A stretch of DNA of 64,000 nt from Petropleomorpha daqingensis (GTDB lineage Bacteria; Actinomycetota; Actinomycetes; Mycobacteriales; Geodermatophilaceae): NCBI RefSeq assembly GCF_013408985.1, contig NZ_JACBZT010000001.1, forward strand, positions 558,001 to 622,000, written 5' to 3'. Under the pieces are notes generated by a model. It was not told the origin of the DNA, made no database searches, and saw nothing but the letters and a program-made list of their open reading frames with translations. How positions within the stretch are numbered: the stretch's first letter is position 1; each line of letters opens with the position of its first letter. The position numbers and the translations under genes were made by a program. Below, one piece after another: positions 16,920 through 24,783 of the stretch.

Positions 16920-17423
16920 TCAGAGCTCCAGCAGGCCCTCGGGCGGGTCGACCACGAGCGACCCGGCGGCGAGGTCGACGGTGGGGACGATCGCGCGCAC
17001 GAAGGGGATCAGCAGCTCGCCGGCGTCGTCGGGGCGCTGCACGACCAGCAGGTCGCTGCCCTCGTGGGAGACCGCGACGACCTCGCCCAGCGCGGTGCCG
17101 TCGGTCAGCCGGGCGGTGAGGCCGACCAGCTGGTGGTCGTAGTAGTCGTCGGGGTCGTCGAGCGCGGGCAGCGCCGACGTCTCGACGAGCAGCAGGGTGT
17201 TGCGGAGGAGCTCGGCCGCCTCGCGGCTCTCGACGCCCTCCAGGACGAGCAGCAGCACGTCACGGTGCCAGCGACTCCGCGCGACGGTCAGCGGGCCGCG
17301 CTCGGCGGGATCGGTGAGCAGCACCGCTCCGGGCGGGAAGCGCAGCTCCGGGTCGTCGGTGCGGACCTCGATGGTGACCTCGCCCCGGACGCCGTGGGGC
17401 CGGCCGATGCGGCCGACCACCAC
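16920..17423 (-). CDS. rimM: Ribosome maturation factor RimM
   Basis: A 167-residue 16S rRNA processing factor that binds S19 during 30S assembly. Residues 1-90 form the RimM beta-barrel with [14 protein letters not shown]. The C-terminal PRC barrel has Tyr-Tyr-Asp-His-Gln-Leu-Val-Gly and Leu-Ile-Pro-Phe-Val. The start is a GTG; no other canonical start lies in frame between it and khpA, and a short extension with a CTG start cannot be excluded. Confidence 0.93.
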   Translation of the reverse strand: MVVGRIGRPHGVRGEVTIEVRTDDPELRFPPGAVLLTDPAERGPLTVARSRWHRDVLLLVLEGVESREAAELLRNTLLLVETSALPALDDPDDYYDHQLVGLTARLTDGTALGEVVAVSHEGSDLLVVQRPDDAGELLIPFVRAIVPTVDLAAGSLVVDPPEGLLEL

Positions 17424-17457
17424 GGTGTCAGGGGTGACGTCGGGAGTGCTCAGGAGT

Positions 17458-17694
17458 TCAGCGTCCGTCGGTGTCGACGACGTCGACCCGCAGGCCGCGG
17501 CCGCCGACGCCGGTCATGACCTGCCGCAGCGCCTTCGCGGTGCGACCGCCACGGCCGATGACCTTGCCCAGGTCGTCGGGGTGCACGCGCACCTCGAGGG
17601 TCTTGCCCCGCCGGCTGTTGAGCAGGTCGACGGTGACGTCCTCGGGGTGGTCGACGATCCCCTTGACCAGGTGCTCGAGCGCTTCTTCGAGCAC
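17458..17694 (-). CDS. khpA: KH-domain RNA-binding protein KhpA
   Basis: A 78-residue single KH-domain protein with the Val-Ile-Gly-Arg-Gly-Gly-Arg-Thr loop that contacts RNA. KhpA orthologues dimerise with KhpB and bind many transcripts in Gram-positive bacteria. It lies 3 nt after rpsP and before rimM, the standard order of this ribosome-assembly operon. Confidence 0.92.
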   Translation of the reverse strand: MLEEALEHLVKGIVDHPEDVTVDLLNSRRGKTLEVRVHPDDLGKVIGRGGRTAKALRQVMTGVGGRGLRVDVVDTDGR

Positions 17695-17697
17695 GTC

Positions 17698-18249
17698 TTA
17701 CTCGGCGGGCGTCTCGGCCGGGGCGCCCGAGGCCGGGCCCTCGCCGGCGGCACCGGCGGCCTCGTCCACGGACTCCGCGGCGTCGGCAGCCGGAGCGGCC
17801 TCGGCGGCGGGCGCGGCGTCGGCAGCCGGAGCGGCCTCGGCGGCGGGCGCAGCCTTCTTCGGGGCGGCCTTCTTCTTCGGCGTGGTGGCGCCCTCGGCGG
17901 GCTCCTCGCCACCGGCAGCGCGGACGGCGGCCTCGTAGAGGGCCTTCTTGTCCGGCTTCGGCTCGGCGACCTTCATCGGGGCCGGGGCCGGCTCGCCCTT
18001 GAACTTCTGCCAGTCACCGGTCACGCGGAAGATCGCGGCGACCGCCTCGGTCGGCTGCGCGCCGACACCCAGCCAGTACTGGGCGCGCTCGCTGTCGACC
18101 TCGATGAAGGAGGGCTCCTCCTTCGGGTGGTACTTGCCGATCGTCTCGATCGAGCGACCGTCCCGCTTGGTGCGGGCGTCGGCGACGACGATGCGGTAGT
18201 ACGGGGCGCGCATCTTGCCCAGGCGCATGAGCTTGATCTTGGTGGCCAC
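17698..18249 (-). CDS. rpsP: 30S ribosomal protein S16 with a long Ala-rich tail
   Basis: A 183-residue S16. The conserved domain (about 1-80) opens [11 protein letters not shown] and includes [10 protein letters not shown]. The remaining 100 residues are Ala, Pro, Lys and Glu rich, as in other Actinobacteria but long. The tail contains a duplicated 12-residue unit of Ala-Ala-Pro-Ala-Ala-Asp/Glu type encoded by a 36-bp tandem repeat. The GTG start gives the family N-terminus; a GAGGAG lies 13 nt upstream, rather far. Confidence 0.95.
   Translation of the reverse strand: MATKIKLMRLGKMRAPYYRIVVADARTKRDGRSIETIGKYHPKEEPSFIEVDSERAQYWLGVGAQPTEAVAAIFRVTGDWQKFKGEPAPAPMKVAEPKPDKKALYEAAVRAAGGEEPAEGATTPKKKAAPKKAAPAAEAAPAADAAPAAEAAPAADAAESVDEAAGAAGEGPASGAPAETPAE
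17779..17850 (-). repeat. 36-bp tandem duplication inside rpsP
   Basis: The 36-bp unit starting near 17781 recurs at 17817 with almost no change, encoding two copies of an Ala/Pro/acidic dodecapeptide in the S16 tail. The length is a multiple of three, so unit gain or loss keeps the frame. Confidence 0.8.
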
Positions 18250-18407
18250 GGTGGGTGGTGTACTCCTCGAACACTTCGGTCGGTTGCCCGCCGGTCGGAC
18301 GTGTGGGGTACGCCGGGGCGGAGCGAGGGACACGGCCGGCAACGGTGAGAGGGCCGCCCACCGCCGTGTTCGACCGACCATCATGCCAGATCCACGAGGA
18401 GCACCTC

Positions 18408-18797
18408 ATGCCCAGCTCAGGTCTGCTGCACCACGTGGAGCTGTGGGTGCCCGATCTCACACGAGCCGAGCGCTCGTGGGGCTGGCTGCTCACCCGGTTG
18501 GGCGCCGAACCGTTCCAGTCGTGGGAGCACGGCCGCTCGTGGCGGTCCGGCGACGTCTACGTCGTCGTCGAGCAGTCCCCGGCGCTGGTCGGCGACCGGC
18601 ACGAGCGCCGCTCCCCCGGGCTGAACCACCTGGCGTTCCACACCGACGACGACCTCGAGGCGCTCGTGCGTGAGGCGACCGAGCACGGGTGGCGGCTGCT
18701 GTTCCCGGATCGACACCCGTTCGCCGGCGGCCCGGAGCACCGCGCCGCCTACCTCGAGGACGAGGACGGGTTCGAGGTGGAGCTGGTCAGCCGCTGA
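18408..18797 (+). CDS. VOC-superfamily (glyoxalase/dioxygenase-like) protein
   Basis: A 129-residue single-module vicinal-oxygen-chelate protein. It opens Leu-His-His-Val-Glu-Leu-Trp-Val-Pro-Asp, where the His is a typical metal ligand, and has a second half with Leu-Asn-His-Leu-Ala-Phe-His and a closing Asp-Gly-Phe-Glu-Val-Glu-Leu-Val. A metal site of His, His and Glu is plausible. ATG at 18408 follows a GAGGAG site by 7 nt. It ends inside the convergent transporter gene (11-bp overlap). The reaction is unknown. Confidence 0.85.
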   Translation: MPSSGLLHHVELWVPDLTRAERSWGWLLTRLGAEPFQSWEHGRSWRSGDVYVVVEQSPALVGDRHERRSPGLNHLAFHTDDDLEALVREATEHGWRLLFPDRHPFAGGPEHRAAYLEDEDGFEVELVSR

Positions 18798-19698
18798 CCG
18801 GCCGCGGGCTGCCCCGGACGGTCGGGGAGTGCGCCAGCCCGACGGCGCCCAGCGACATCAGCAGCAGCGCGATCGCCAGGGCGGCGAGCGCGCCGGCCCC
18901 GCCCCGCGTCGGCACGTCGAACGTGAGCCGCCCGAGCAGCGTGCTGACCACCGGGTTGGTCACCGTCATGGCGGCCACGGCCACCGCCAGGGAGCCGGCG
19001 GCGTAGGCCTGCTGGGCCAGCAGCACGCCCAGGGCGGTCCCGACGGCCACCGAGTAGCCCGGCCAGTCGCGCGCGGTCGCGGCCACACCCCGGTCGGCGA
19101 GGTCGGTGGTGGTCAGCTTGAGCAGCACGGCGGTGTTGGCGTTGCAGATGCCGGCGGCGACGCCGATCACGGCGGCGCGGGCGGTCGCGGAGCGGCCCGC
19201 CGCCAGGGCGACCAGCAGGACGACGACCACGGCCGAGACGGCCAGGGCCAGGAGCACGGCTTCCCGATCGGCCGCACCCTGCGTCGGGGCGGCACCCGGC
19301 ACGGCGAGGAACACGATCACCCCGGCGCAGATGGCGATCACCGACAGCCAGTCGCGCGGCAGCGGCCGCCGCCGGGAGTTCCGCGCCGACAGCGGCAGGT
19401 CGAAGACCAGCTGGGTGGTGAGCAGCGGCTGCACCTGCGCCACGGAGCCGAAGCGCAGGGCGACGGCCTGCACGAGGGTGCCCAGGGTGTTGAACACCCA
19501 GCCCAGCCACCACACCGGGTGCCGCAGCAGCCAGCGGACCTGCCGCAGCACCGGCAGGTAGCGGGTCGTCAGCGCGCCACCGGGCGCCTCGGCGACCCGG
19601 TGGCGGGCGTCGATCAGCAAGGAGGCGCGCTGCTGCAGGCCGGCGGCGATCGCGTTGCACATCGCCGCCAGCAGCGCCAGCCCCGCCCCGAGGATCAC
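18787..19698 (-). CDS. DMT-superfamily transporter (EamA-like)
   Basis: A 303-residue membrane protein with about nine to ten hydrophobic helices. The N-terminal Ala-Met-Cys-Asn-Ala-Ile-Ala-Ala-Gly-Leu-Gln-Gln-Arg-Ala and the later Gly-Ile-Cys-Asn-Ala-Asn-Thr-Ala-Val show the internal duplication typical of drug/metabolite transporters of this actinobacterial group. The short C-terminal tail is polar. Substrate unknown. It lies between proS and the VOC gene without obvious functional links. Confidence 0.8.
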   Translation of the reverse strand: MILGAGLALLAAMCNAIAAGLQQRASLLIDARHRVAEAPGGALTTRYLPVLRQVRWLLRHPVWWLGWVFNTLGTLVQAVALRFGSVAQVQPLLTTQLVFDLPLSARNSRRRPLPRDWLSVIAICAGVIVFLAVPGAAPTQGAADREAVLLALAVSAVVVVLLVALAAGRSATARAAVIGVAAGICNANTAVLLKLTTTDLADRGVAATARDWPGYSVAVGTALGVLLAQQAYAAGSLAVAVAAMTVTNPVVSTLLGRLTFDVPTRGGAGALAALAIALLLMSLGAVGLAHSPTVRGSPRPVSG

Positions 19699-19744
19699 GG
19701 CGACCGGCGTCCTCGGGCAGGAGGAGGTGCGCCGGCCGCGCGCG

Positions 19745-21493
19745 TCACCGCCGGGCCGCGTCCAGCACTCGGGCGGCGGCCTCGGCGACCGGCACCTCCT
19801 CGCGCTCCCCGGTCCTCCGGTCGCGCACCTCGATCACGCCGTCGGCCAGGCCGCGGCCCACGGTCACGATCGTCGGCATCCCGAGCAGCTCGGCGTCCTT
19901 GAACTTCACGCCGGGGCTGACCTTCGGCCTGTCGTCGTAGAGCACGGTCAGGCCGGCGGAGACCAGCTCCTGGGCGAGCGACTCGGCCGCCTCGAACACC
20001 GCGGCGTCCTTGCCCGTGGCCACGACGTGCACGTCGGCCGGCGCGATCTCCCGCGGCCAGCACAGGCCCAGCTCGTCCAGCGTCGACTCGGCGATCGCGG
20101 CGACCGCGCGCGAGACGCCGATGCCGTAGGAGCCCATGGTGACCGTGACCAGCTTGCCGTTCTCGTCGAGCACCTGGAGGTCGAGCGCGTCGGCGTACTT
20201 GCGGCCGAGCTGGAAGATGTGGCCGATCTCCACGCCGCGGGCCAGCTCCAGCGGGCCGGAGCCGTCCGGGGCCGGGTCGCCGGGCAGCACCTCGGCGGCC
20301 TCGACGACGCCGTCCCAGGTGAAGTCCCGGCCGGCGACGAGGTCGAAGACGTGCTTGCCGACGGCGTTGGCGCCGGTGATCCACCGCGTGCCCGGGACGA
20401 CGCGCGGGTCGACCAGGTAGCGGATGCCCGTCTCGCTGTCCTTGCCGAGCGCCTCGGGGCCGATGTAGCCCTTGACCAGGCCCGGGTGCTTGTCGAAGTC
20501 GGTGAACGGCTCCACCTCGGCCGGCGCGACCTGCGCCTCCAGCCGCTTGGCGTCGACCTCGCGGTCGCCCGGGATGCCGATGACCAGCGGCTCGCGCGTC
20601 CCGTCGGGGTGCACGAGGGTGACGACGACGTTCTTCAGCGTCGACGCGGCGGTGTGGCCCTCGTCGGGGAACAGCTGCTGCGCGACGGCGACCAGCGTCT
20701 CGATGGTCGGGGTGTCGGGGGTGTCCTCGACGTGCGCGGCCGGCAGCCCGTCGAGCGGGATCGGGTCGGGGACGACGGTCCGCACGGCCTCGACGTTGGC
20801 GGCGTACCCGCCGGGCGAGCGGACGAAGGTGTCCTCGCCGATCTCCGTCGGGTGCAGGAACTCCTCGCTCTTCGAGCCGCCCATGGCGCCGGACATCGCC
20901 GAGACGATCACGTACTCCAGGCCCAGCCGGTCGAAGATCTTGATGTAGGCGTCGCGGTGGCGGGCGTAGGAGGCGTCGAGGCCGGCGTCGGAGGAGTCGA
21001 AGGAGTAGCTGTCCTTCATCGTGAACTCGCGGCCGCGCAGCAGGCCGGCCCTCGGCCGCGCCTCGTCCCGGAACTTGGTCTGGATCTGGTACAGCGCCAG
21101 CGGGAGGTCCTTGTACGACGAGTACAGGTCCTTCACCAGGAGCGTGAACATCTCCTCGTGCGTCGGCCCGAGCAGCATGTCGGCGCCGCGGCGGTCCTTG
21201 AGCCGGAAGAGGTTGTCGCCGTACTCGGTCCAGCGGCCGGTCGCCTCGTAGGGCTCGCGCGGCAGCAGCGCCGGGAAGTGCACCTCCTGGGCGCCCATGG
21301 CGTCCATCTCCTCGCGGACCACCCGCTCGACGTTGCGGAAGACCCGGTAGCCCAGCGGCAGCCAGGTGAAGCCACCGGGAGCGGCGCGGCGGATGTAGCC
21401 GGCGCGCACGAGCAGCCGGTGGCTCGGGACCTCGGCGTCGGCCGGGTCGTCGCGCAGCGTGCGCAGGAACAGGGTGGACATCCGCAACAGCAC
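19745..21493 (-). CDS. proS: Prolyl-tRNA synthetase
   Basis: A 582-residue class II synthetase of the bacterial type. Motif 1 lies near Leu-Pro-Leu-Gly-Tyr-Arg-Val, motif 2 near Phe-Arg-Asp-Glu-Ala-Arg-Pro-Arg-x-Gly-Leu-Leu-Arg-Gly-Arg-Glu-Phe, and motif 3 near Gly-Ser-Tyr-Gly-Ile-Gly-Val-Ser-Arg. An INS editing domain (about 220-400), which clears Ala-tRNA(Pro), separates motifs 2 and 3. A C-terminal anticodon-binding domain follows. The start may be the GTG at 21493 or the ATG at 21481 (Met-Ser-Thr-Leu-Phe-Leu-Arg); an AACACT hexamer 6 nt before the GTG favours it slightly. Confidence 0.96.
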   Translation of the reverse strand: MLLRMSTLFLRTLRDDPADAEVPSHRLLVRAGYIRRAAPGGFTWLPLGYRVFRNVERVVREEMDAMGAQEVHFPALLPREPYEATGRWTEYGDNLFRLKDRRGADMLLGPTHEEMFTLLVKDLYSSYKDLPLALYQIQTKFRDEARPRAGLLRGREFTMKDSYSFDSSDAGLDASYARHRDAYIKIFDRLGLEYVIVSAMSGAMGGSKSEEFLHPTEIGEDTFVRSPGGYAANVEAVRTVVPDPIPLDGLPAAHVEDTPDTPTIETLVAVAQQLFPDEGHTAASTLKNVVVTLVHPDGTREPLVIGIPGDREVDAKRLEAQVAPAEVEPFTDFDKHPGLVKGYIGPEALGKDSETGIRYLVDPRVVPGTRWITGANAVGKHVFDLVAGRDFTWDGVVEAAEVLPGDPAPDGSGPLELARGVEIGHIFQLGRKYADALDLQVLDENGKLVTVTMGSYGIGVSRAVAAIAESTLDELGLCWPREIAPADVHVVATGKDAAVFEAAESLAQELVSAGLTVLYDDRPKVSPGVKFKDAELLGMPTIVTVGRGLADGVIEVRDRRTGEREEVPVAEAAARVLDAARR

Positions 21494-21640
21494 GGGATCA
21501 GTGTTCCAGCCGCCCTCAAGCGGATTGTCGGGGTGGACCCGGAGCGGGGGCCGGCTGCGCCCCTGAGAGGTCCACGGCTGGGCTCCACGGCGCTGGGGGA
21601 CGGCACCTGGCCGCGGTGTCGTCCGGAGGATGACGATGTC

Positions 21641-22123
21641 TCAGTCGTCGGAGCCGTGGCCTCCGCCGTGGCGGTTGCCGCCGTGGTCGTCGACGCCCGT
21701 GCTCGACGCGGGGACGCCCGGGGTGGACGACGGGCTGGTCGCGGCCGCGCCGCCGTCCTCGACGGTGAACTGCGGGGCACCCGTCGAGCAGTCGGCGCCG
21801 ACCTCGATCTTCGCGCTGCCGTTGCGGAACTCGACCTGGTCCGGCGACGTCTCCACCGTCCACCCCGCCGCGGGAGCGCCGGCCAGCTGCGCCGTCCCGT
21901 CGAGGCAGGTGGCGTACACCGTGCCGCCCGGGGTGCTCTGCTCGCCCGCGGCCGGTGTAACCGAGGGGTCCGTGGCCTCCGTCGCGTTCGACACGGCGGG
22001 CAGCCCCCGCTGCGCCGGGGTGGCCGCCGAGGCGTCGATCAGGGACACGGCGAGGAAGCCGACGCCGACCGCCGCGGCGGCCGCCACGACCCAGGCCGCG
22101 ACGAGGGCGAACCGGCGCTTCAT
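21641..22123 (-). CDS. Membrane-anchored protein with a His-rich tail
   Basis: An unrecognised 160-residue protein. A basic start (Met-Lys-Arg-Arg) and one hydrophobic helix (about 6-27) suggest a signal anchor with the rest outside the cell. A Thr/Pro/Ala-rich linker leads to a small domain with two cysteines (Cys73 and Cys112), probably a disulfide. The last 16 residues are Asp, Gly and His rich (four His), a possible metal-binding tail. It is divergent from the response regulator gene and shares with it a promoter region holding 11-bp-spaced repeats, so it is a likely target of that regulator. Confidence 0.7.
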   Translation of the reverse strand: MKRRFALVAAWVVAAAAAVGVGFLAVSLIDASAATPAQRGLPAVSNATEATDPSVTPAAGEQSTPGGTVYATCLDGTAQLAGAPAAGWTVETSPDQVEFRNGSAKIEVGADCSTGAPQFTVEDGGAAATSPSSTPGVPASSTGVDDHGGNRHGGGHGSDD

Positions 22124-22148
22124 GCCCCACAGCGTGCACGCCGTCGGG

Positions 22149-22175
22149 TTAAGGGAGTCCCAAGGACGGGTCAAG
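22149..22175. promoter_or_regulatory. Triple 11-bp-period repeat, likely response-regulator site
   Basis: TTAAG (22149-22153), CCAAG (22160-22164) and TCAAG (22171-22175) are separated by exactly 6 nt each. Tandem half-sites at an 11-bp period are the usual binding mode of OmpR-type regulators. The array lies between the divergent His-rich-tail gene and the regulator gene. A matching array lies at 24146-24172. Confidence 0.55.
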
Positions 22176-22213
22176 GTCCGGTCGCGATGCCCGGACGGCG
22201 GCGTTCCCGGGGT

Positions 22214-22219
22214 TAGCGT
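22214..22219 (+). promoter_or_regulatory. -10 element, leaderless response-regulator gene
   Basis: TAGCGT ends 6 nt before the GTG at 22226, so the transcript probably begins at the start codon. No Shine-Dalgarno site is present. The upstream repeat array ends about 38 bp before this hexamer, a position suited to activation. Confidence 0.5.
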
Positions 22220-22225
22220 GCGGCC

Positions 22226-22909
22226 GTGGCACAGCTGCTGGTCGTGGAGGACGACGAACGCATCCGCACCGCCCTGATCCGGGCGCTGCGGGAGCGCGGG
22301 CACGCCGTCGACTCCGCCGGCACCGCCATGAGCGGGCTGCAGCAGGCGGTCGAGGGCCGGCCGGACCTCGTCGTCCTCGACCTGGGCCTGCCCGACCTCG
22401 ACGGTGCCGAACTGCTGCGCATGCTGCGCGCCGTCTCCACCGTGCCGGTCATCGTCGCGACCGCCCGGGACGACGACGGCAGCATCGTCTCGGCGCTGGA
22501 CGCCGGCGCCGACGACTACGTGCTCAAGCCCTTCCAGGCCGGCCAGCTGGAGGCCCGGATCCGGGCCGTGCTGCGCCGGGCGGGTGGCGTCGAGGCACCC
22601 GCGGCCGTGACCGTCGGCGACCTCACCGTCGACCCGCGCACGCGCCGGGTGACGCTGGCCGGCGCGCCGGTCGAGCTGGCCCCCAAGGAGTTCGACCTGC
22701 TCGCCTACCTCGCGGCCCGGGTCGGCACGGTGGTGGCCAAGCGCGAGCTGCTGCGGGAGGTCTGGCAGCTGCCCTACGGCGGCTCGGACAAGACCGTCGA
22801 CGTCCATCTGTCCTGGCTGCGCCGCAAGCTCGGCGAGTCGGCGGCCGAGCCGCGGCTGATCCAGACCGTGCGCGGCGTCGGCGTCCGGCTGGCCGAGCCC
22901 GAGCCGTGA
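22226..22909 (+). CDS. OmpR/PhoB-family response regulator
   Basis: A 227-residue two-component regulator. The receiver has the acidic pair Asp9-Asp10, phospho-acceptor Asp52 (Val-Leu-Asp-Leu-Gly-Leu-Pro) and Lys100 (Val-Leu-Lys-Pro-Phe), all intact. The C-terminal winged helix (about 130-225) has Leu-Ala-Pro-Lys-Glu-Phe-Asp-Leu-Leu and Val-Asp-Val-His-Leu-Ser-Trp-Leu-Arg-Arg-Lys-Leu. Its stop overlaps the kinase start as GTGA. The 11-bp repeats upstream suggest autoregulation. The stimulus is unknown; the neighbouring exported proteins point to the envelope. Confidence 0.92.
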   Translation: MAQLLVVEDDERIRTALIRALRERGHAVDSAGTAMSGLQQAVEGRPDLVVLDLGLPDLDGAELLRMLRAVSTVPVIVATARDDDGSIVSALDAGADDYVLKPFQAGQLEARIRAVLRRAGGVEAPAAVTVGDLTVDPRTRRVTLAGAPVELAPKEFDLLAYLAARVGTVVAKRELLREVWQLPYGGSDKTVDVHLSWLRRKLGESAAEPRLIQTVRGVGVRLAEPEP

Positions 22910-24150
22910 GGCGCCGCATCACGCTGCTGGTGGCGGCCACCACCTCGGTCGTGCTGCTGGCGTTCCTGCTGCCGGCCGCGACCCTGGTCGCCCGCGTGGC
23001 GGAGGCGCGGGCGCTGGACGCGGCCCGCCAGGAGCTGCAGTTCCTCACCCCGTCGGTCGCCCTCGGCTCGCCGGAGAACGTGCAGACCGCGCTGGCCGGC
23101 CTCGGCGACGACGACGTCGGCGTGCTCTGGGTCGACGGGCAGTGGCTCGGCCGGACGGGCGTCACCACCACGCCCCCCACGACCGCGGAGGAGCTCACCG
23201 GCGACGAGGGCACCCGGCTGGTCCAGCCGGTGCAGCGCTCCAATGGCGATCTCGCCGTCGTCGAGGTGTTCGTGCCGGCCGCCGACCTGCACGCCGGGGT
23301 GACCCGCACCTGGCTGGTGCTGACCGGCCTCGGCGTCGTGCTCTTCGTGCTCGCCCTGCTCGTCGCCGACCGGCTGGCCCGCTCGCTCACCCGCCCGGTT
23401 ACCGAGCTCGCCGAGACGGCGCACCGGCTGGGCAGCGGCGACCTCACCGCCCGCGTGCGACCCGGGGGTCCGCCCGAGGTCCGCGAGGTCGGGACGGCGG
23501 TCAACCGGCTGGCCGGGCGGATCGGGGAGCTCCTGGCCGCCGAGCGCGAGTCGGCCGCCGACCTCGCGCACCGGCTGCGCACGCCGCTGACCGCGCTGCG
23601 GCTGGACGCCGAGTCGCTGGCCGGCCCGGACCGCGAGCGGCTGCTCGACGACGTCGACGCCCTCGGCCGCACCGTCGACGAGGTGATCGCCGAGGCCCGG
23701 CGGCCGGTGCGCGAGGGGCTCGGGGCTGCCTGCGACGCCTCCGCCGTGGTCGCCGAGCGGGTCGCGTTCTGGTCGGTGCTGGCCGAGGAGGAGGGCCGGC
23801 CCGTCGACCTGGCCCTGCCCGGGCGTCCGCTCCCGGTCCGGGTCGCGGCGGCCGACCTCGGGGCGGCGCTGGACGCGCTGCTCGGCAACGTCTTCGCGCA
23901 CACCCCCGAGGGCGCCGGTCTGCGGGTCGCCGTCCGGCCCCGGGACGGCGGCGGTGCGGAGGTGGACGTCGCCGACTCCGGACCCGGGCTGCCCGAGGCG
24001 GCGGTCGAGCGCGGGCACAGCGGCGGCGGCTCGACCGGGCTCGGGCTCGACATCGCCCGGCGCACCGCGGAGAACTCCGGTGGCGGCCTCCGGCTGGCGT
24101 CCTCGCCTTCCGGGGCCACGATCACCCTCGAGCTTGGGCCGCCTGCCTAG
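22906..24150 (+). CDS. Sensor histidine kinase with HAMP domain
   Basis: A 414-residue membrane kinase. Transmembrane helices lie at about 7-29 and 136-156, enclosing an extracytoplasmic sensor of about 105 residues with no recognised fold. A HAMP linker (157-208) follows. The phosphorylated His222 is in His-Arg-Leu-Arg-Thr-Pro-Leu, with Arg where Glu is usual. The ATPase domain shows a degenerate N box (Gly-Asn-Val-Phe-Ala-His-Thr), G1 (Asp-Ser-Gly-Pro-Gly-Leu) and G2 (Gly-Leu-Gly-Leu-Asp). It is coupled to the response regulator by a 4-bp overlap. Confidence 0.9.
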   Translation: MRRRITLLVAATTSVVLLAFLLPAATLVARVAEARALDAARQELQFLTPSVALGSPENVQTALAGLGDDDVGVLWVDGQWLGRTGVTTTPPTTAEELTGDEGTRLVQPVQRSNGDLAVVEVFVPAADLHAGVTRTWLVLTGLGVVLFVLALLVADRLARSLTRPVTELAETAHRLGSGDLTARVRPGGPPEVREVGTAVNRLAGRIGELLAAERESAADLAHRLRTPLTALRLDAESLAGPDRERLLDDVDALGRTVDEVIAEARRPVREGLGAACDASAVVAERVAFWSVLAEEEGRPVDLALPGRPLPVRVAAADLGAALDALLGNVFAHTPEGAGLRVAVRPRDGGGAEVDVADSGPGLPEAAVERGHSGGGSTGLGLDIARRTAENSGGGLRLASSPSGATITLELGPPA

Positions 24151-24172
24151 TCGCACCCAAGTCAGGACCAAG
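24146..24172. promoter_or_regulatory. Second triple 11-bp-period repeat, upstream of the lipoprotein
   Basis: CCTAG (24146-24150), CCAAG (24157-24161) and CCAAG (24168-24172) repeat the layout seen at 22149-22175: three pentamers, 6-nt gaps, same CAAG core. The array overlaps the kinase stop codon and precedes the lipoprotein gene by 65 bp. Confidence 0.5.
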
Positions 24173-24237
24173 AGGGGACGGCGAGGGTTCCTCCCGACGA
24201 GCCGCTGACCTGCGGCCCCGACCCGGACGGAGTCCCC

Positions 24238-24783
24238 ATGCGCACCCCCCGACGGCTGGCCATCCTGACCCTGGCCGCCACCGCCGGCCTGTCCCTCGCC
24301 GCCTGCTCCTCGACGGTGCACGCGACGGGATCCGCCGCCCCGACCACCGAGTCGGCGGGCGGCGAGTCCACCGACCCGGCGACCGAGGAGGCCGGCGACA
24401 CCCAGACCGTCCCTTCGGGCAGCTCCACCGACGACGAGGAGCTCCCCGAGCCCGGCGCGGGTGTGCCCGGCGACGACGGCCTGTGCCAGGCGGTCGTCGG
24501 GTGGTTCGGCTACGTGAGCCTGTCGCTGCTGGCCGCCGACGACAACGGCGAGGTCGACCCGGCCGACGTCGTCCCGCTGCTCGAGGCGCTGCGCGACGCG
24601 CCGCAGGGCCACCAGGACGCCAGCGCCGACCTGCTCGACTCGGCCGAGGCCGTCTCCTCGGCCAGCGACGAGGTCATCGACGAGCTGCAGTCCGGCACCG
24701 ACCTCTACACCGCGGTCGGCGGTCTCGAGCAGCCGGTGACCGACTTCGCCAACGCCTGCACCGCCGCCGGCGTGACTATCTGA
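24238..24783 (+). CDS. Lipoprotein of unknown function
   Basis: A 181-residue protein with a type II signal peptide: basic start, Leu/Ala-rich core, and the lipobox Leu-Ser-Leu-Ala-Ala-Cys with Cys23 as the lipidated residue. A Thr/Ser/Glu-rich linker (about 30-78) precedes a small, mostly helical, acidic domain (80-181) with two cysteines (Cys83 and Cys175) that may form a disulfide. No family was recognised. It follows the kinase gene by 87 bp and its promoter region carries the same repeats as the regulator promoter. A GGAG site lies 5 nt before the ATG. The 3' end overlaps the convergent amidohydrolase by 8 bp. Confidence 0.72.
   Translation: MRTPRRLAILTLAATAGLSLAACSSTVHATGSAAPTTESAGGESTDPATEEAGDTQTVPSGSSTDDEELPEPGAGVPGDDGLCQAVVGWFGYVSLSLLAADDNGEVDPADVVPLLEALRDAPQGHQDASADLLDSAEAVSSASDEVIDELQSGTDLYTAVGGLEQPVTDFANACTAAGVTI

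Noticed and set aside
17779-17850. CRISPR-like direct repeats
   Set aside because: The two units are adjacent without spacers and encode the in-frame Ala/Pro tail of S16.
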